Below, in pieces: positions 62,124 through 64,000 of a stretch of DNA of 64,000 bases. The notes under the pieces are model-generated. The model ran no database searches, was not told the origin of the DNA, and saw nothing but the letters and a program-made list of their open reading frames with translations. The DNA is from Sphingobacteriales bacterium (GTDB lineage Bacteria; Bacteroidota; Bacteroidia; Chitinophagales; UBA2359). The position numbers were made by a program, and so were the translations under genes. Position 1 is the first letter of the stretch; every line of letters starts with the position of its first letter. The stretch spans positions 3,782,001-3,846,000 of the forward strand of contig CP064999.1 of the NCBI GenBank assembly GCA_016700115.1, given 5' to 3'.

Positions 62124-64000
62124 TTAAATTTCACAACTTCCTCCATGACAACTGATTGCGCTGTATTTATTTATAGACTCATAAATAGGTCTGGTTAATA
62201 TTTCGTTAAAATTAACTAATTTAAAAGTGCGGTTCACAACGTGCCATTTATGCCAGAGATGCACGTCCTTCATGCAATAAATGGTTTTGTTGAGGTCAGA
62301 CTTGAAATAATTCTTGGCAAATTTATGTACTCGTCTTATCCAATCGTTTTGCAAAAGCGTTTGATCTCTTCTTCCAATCAACTGCTTTTTGTCATCGGTA
62401 ATATAAGACAAGGCTTCCCATAGATCACCATTAAAATAATGTAGCCCGTCAACAATCAGACCCGACATAAACATCGCCCCTTCCCCATATTTATTGATGA
62501 TTTCCTGACTGTTTAACACAGAGGTAAACGGAGCTTGTACATAATCTTTATCGCCGAACAAAGAAATAAAAGATACGGCTGCAAAATTAGATTGATGATG
62601 GTAAATATAACTGACAATTTCATTCAAATCATCAATAATTACCGTATTGCTGACATTGTGTTGTGTTAGGGAATTATAACACTTTTCCGGCTTTTTCCCG
62701 CCTGCAACCCATGAGTTTTGTACAAGTTCAATCAGTTTAAGGTGCTTTACCCCCTGCATATCGTCTTTCACTATCGCATTCTCATCGTTTTCGCAAGGTG
62801 AATACACAACATAATCAGAATTAGTAGATGACCATCTCGATTCTTCCAAACAATCAGGCTGATGTATTTCGAGATATTTAGCAGTTTCAGATTCTTTGTT
62901 GAGTTGCATGATTCTGAAATACCGTTTGGCATGTTCGGGGTGAATACCTGAAGCGGTTTGTAAAATTACAGAAGCATTTCCCGAAGGTTTCACCGTAGTT
63001 GTTCTCGCAGCTTCATTTATTCCTATAAATTTTGCTACCTCAGCATTAGTCTCTTTAACAATTTCAGCACCTTTTAAAAGGATAGTTTCATTAAACAATT
63101 CTGGCCTTGTCATCCATCCTGTGATAGATATACCAAGCAAAGCCTCTCCGGCAACAATCCATTCCGTCTGCTTACCAAGGTAAGGAAAGTCAGTATATCC
63201 TGCTTGCAAGGTGCCTAGTATGGCAGCATATCGGCAAAGTGAATAAAATTTATCTTTGGAAAATTTACCTTTACTATCCACACAAGCGGAAGCATTCAAT
63301 TCATTAAGATTACAAAACTGAAACACCGCTTCAGATTTATCAACGATTTGCTCGTAAAAGTTAAATCCTATTTCAAAACAAGGGTTAAACATCTCATCTT
63401 CATGGTTCATAAAGACAAACCCAATATCATTATCACCTTCATTAAGGGCTACTAATTTTTTAAAATATTCCTCGCTAAATGTATTCCTCAATAGCCCAAC
63501 TGAATTATTACTCCTTGCTCTCCACGGAAAATTGGATCTCCAGTTACCCGTTTTAGCATAGAGCATGTCGTGGTCGTTTTCGTCAATAATAACATTCATA
63601 GCCGAACGTCTCACGCCTCCGGACAAAACAGCGTCAGACAAGTGCATGAATAAATCATAGGCAATTATGGTTTTAAATTCACCGGAATTGGAAGAAAGCA
63701 GTTCTTCTATCCGCTCTAATGACTGTTTCAAACCTTCATGCCCCGGTGCTTTAAACCCACCGGTTATAAATGCACCTTTTGGCCTGATTAATGAGTAATC
63801 AAACTTAATCTGACATTGATAATACTCTTCATAAAGCGAGGGATGCTTACAAAAAGAACTGACCAATACTTTAATGGATTCAGACCATCCTTCGATAGAA
63901 TCCGGAATAGTAAACAGTTTTACATCGTTTCCCCTTTTGTCTATATTAGGCAATTGTGATACGAACTTTTGCTTTAAGGAAACGCCAAGCCCACAACCAC
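62124..64000 (-). CDS. Class II (adenosylcobalamin-dependent) ribonucleoside-triphosphate reductase, 5' truncated
   Basis: The frame is open to the window edge, and the TTG at 63953 is not the start. The residues above it read CGLGVSLKQKFVSQLPNI. The sequence shows the monomeric RTPR layout: GGVRRSAMNV in the substrate region, FCNLNE in the thiyl-radical loop, and the redox-active C-terminal pair CHGGSC near the end (as in Lactobacillus RTPR Cys731/Cys736). It reduces NTPs to dNTPs using adenosylcobalamin and needs no NrdB subunit. Roughly 100 or more N-terminal residues are missing. The organism therefore needs B12, made or imported. Confidence 0.85.
   Translation of the reverse strand, partial: GCGLGVSLKQKFVSQLPNIDKRGNDVKLFTIPDSIEGWSESIKVLVSSFCKHPSLYEEYYQCQIKFDYSLIRPKGAFITGGFKAPGHEGLKQSLERIEELLSSNSGEFKTIIAYDLFMHLSDAVLSGGVRRSAMNVIIDENDHDMLYAKTGNWRSNFPWRARSNNSVGLLRNTFSEEYFKKLVALNEGDNDIGFVFMNHEDEMFNPCFEIGFNFYEQIVDKSEAVFQFCNLNELNASACVDSKGKFSKDKFYSLCRYAAILGTLQAGYTDFPYLGKQTEWIVAGEALLGISITGWMTRPELFNETILLKGAEIVKETNAEVAKFIGINEAARTTTVKPSGNASVILQTASGIHPEHAKRYFRIMQLNKESETAKYLEIHQPDCLEESRWSSTNSDYVVYSPCENDENAIVKDDMQGVKHLKLIELVQNSWVAGGKKPEKCYNSLTQHNVSNTVIIDDLNEIVSYIYHHQSNFAAVSFISLFGDKDYVQAPFTSVLNSQEIINKYGEGAMFMSGLIVDGLHYFNGDLWEALSYITDDKKQLIGRRDQTLLQNDWIRRVHKFAKNYFKSDLNKTIYCMKDVHLWHKWHVVNRTFKLVNFNEILTRPIYESINKYSAISCHGGSCEI

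Noticed and set aside
1..64000. tRNA, rRNA or insertion sequence
   Set aside because: No T-loop-like GTTCGAnTC with a matching acceptor stem was seen in the intergenic gaps, and no transposase-like protein or terminal inverted repeats were found.

Overview
The window looks like a piece of a low-GC Bacteroidota chromosome. The evidence is Bacteroidota-type -7 promoter boxes (TAnnTTTG), few visible Shine-Dalgarno sequences, many secreted proteins ending in type IX secretion (T9SS) sorting domains, a gingipain-family PorU2-like protein, a PafA-type phosphatase and a Bacteroidota-type CcmD. The many HYR, SprB, LRR-Roco and TPR-CHAT proteins fit a free-living, behaviourally complex lineage (Saprospiria- or Chitinophagia-like). 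That finer placement is inference.

Layout. 1-5000: 3' end of an Hsp70 (HscA-like) gene, deoxynucleoside kinase, cysteine-cluster protein, cytochrome P450, a small membrane protein and a secreted M48 peptidase. 5-11 kb: a giant C25 (PorU2-like) protein, then CcmD. 11-20 kb: glutamate dehydrogenase, xseB directly followed by a FadJ-type beta-oxidation protein, a YggS-type PLP protein, a thrombospondin-3-repeat surface protein, a sphingosine-1-phosphate-lyase-like enzyme and TyrRS. 20-30 kb: a secreted repeat protein, a noncoding 21-bp tandem array, a secreted papain-like protease, threonine deaminase, a membrane-anchored beta-propeller protein, a small secreted protein and a hemC-hemD fusion. 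30-36 kb: a small acidic protein, a membrane-anchored Roco GTPase and a choice-of-anchor-B surface protein. 36-45 kb: phosphofructokinase, a sodium:solute symporter, WbqC, a six-hairpin glycosidase, RibF, class I aldolase and YceI. 45-53 kb: two paralogous TPR-CHAT proteases and an unrecognised 319-aa protein, then a noncoding 42-bp-period array. 54-64 kb: a 1995-aa HYR-repeat adhesin, a PafA-like phosphatase and a class II ribonucleotide reductase cut by the window end.

How they work together. Most genes are single housekeeping units, and operons are short. Three themes recur. Several secreted proteins probably pass through T9SS (the TSP3, SprB-like, choice-of-anchor-B and HYR proteins, with a PorU2-like protease in the same window). 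There is a small carbohydrate and glycolysis neighbourhood (PfkA, symporter, glycosidase, FbaB). There are two signalling or cell-death-type loci: Roco with an acidic ORF, and the tandem TPR-CHAT proteases with a helical partner candidate. The last two, and the two noncoding minisatellites whose periods (21 and 42 bp) are multiples of the DNA helical repeat, are the least explained parts of the window. No tRNA, rRNA, insertion sequence or CRISPR array was recognised.
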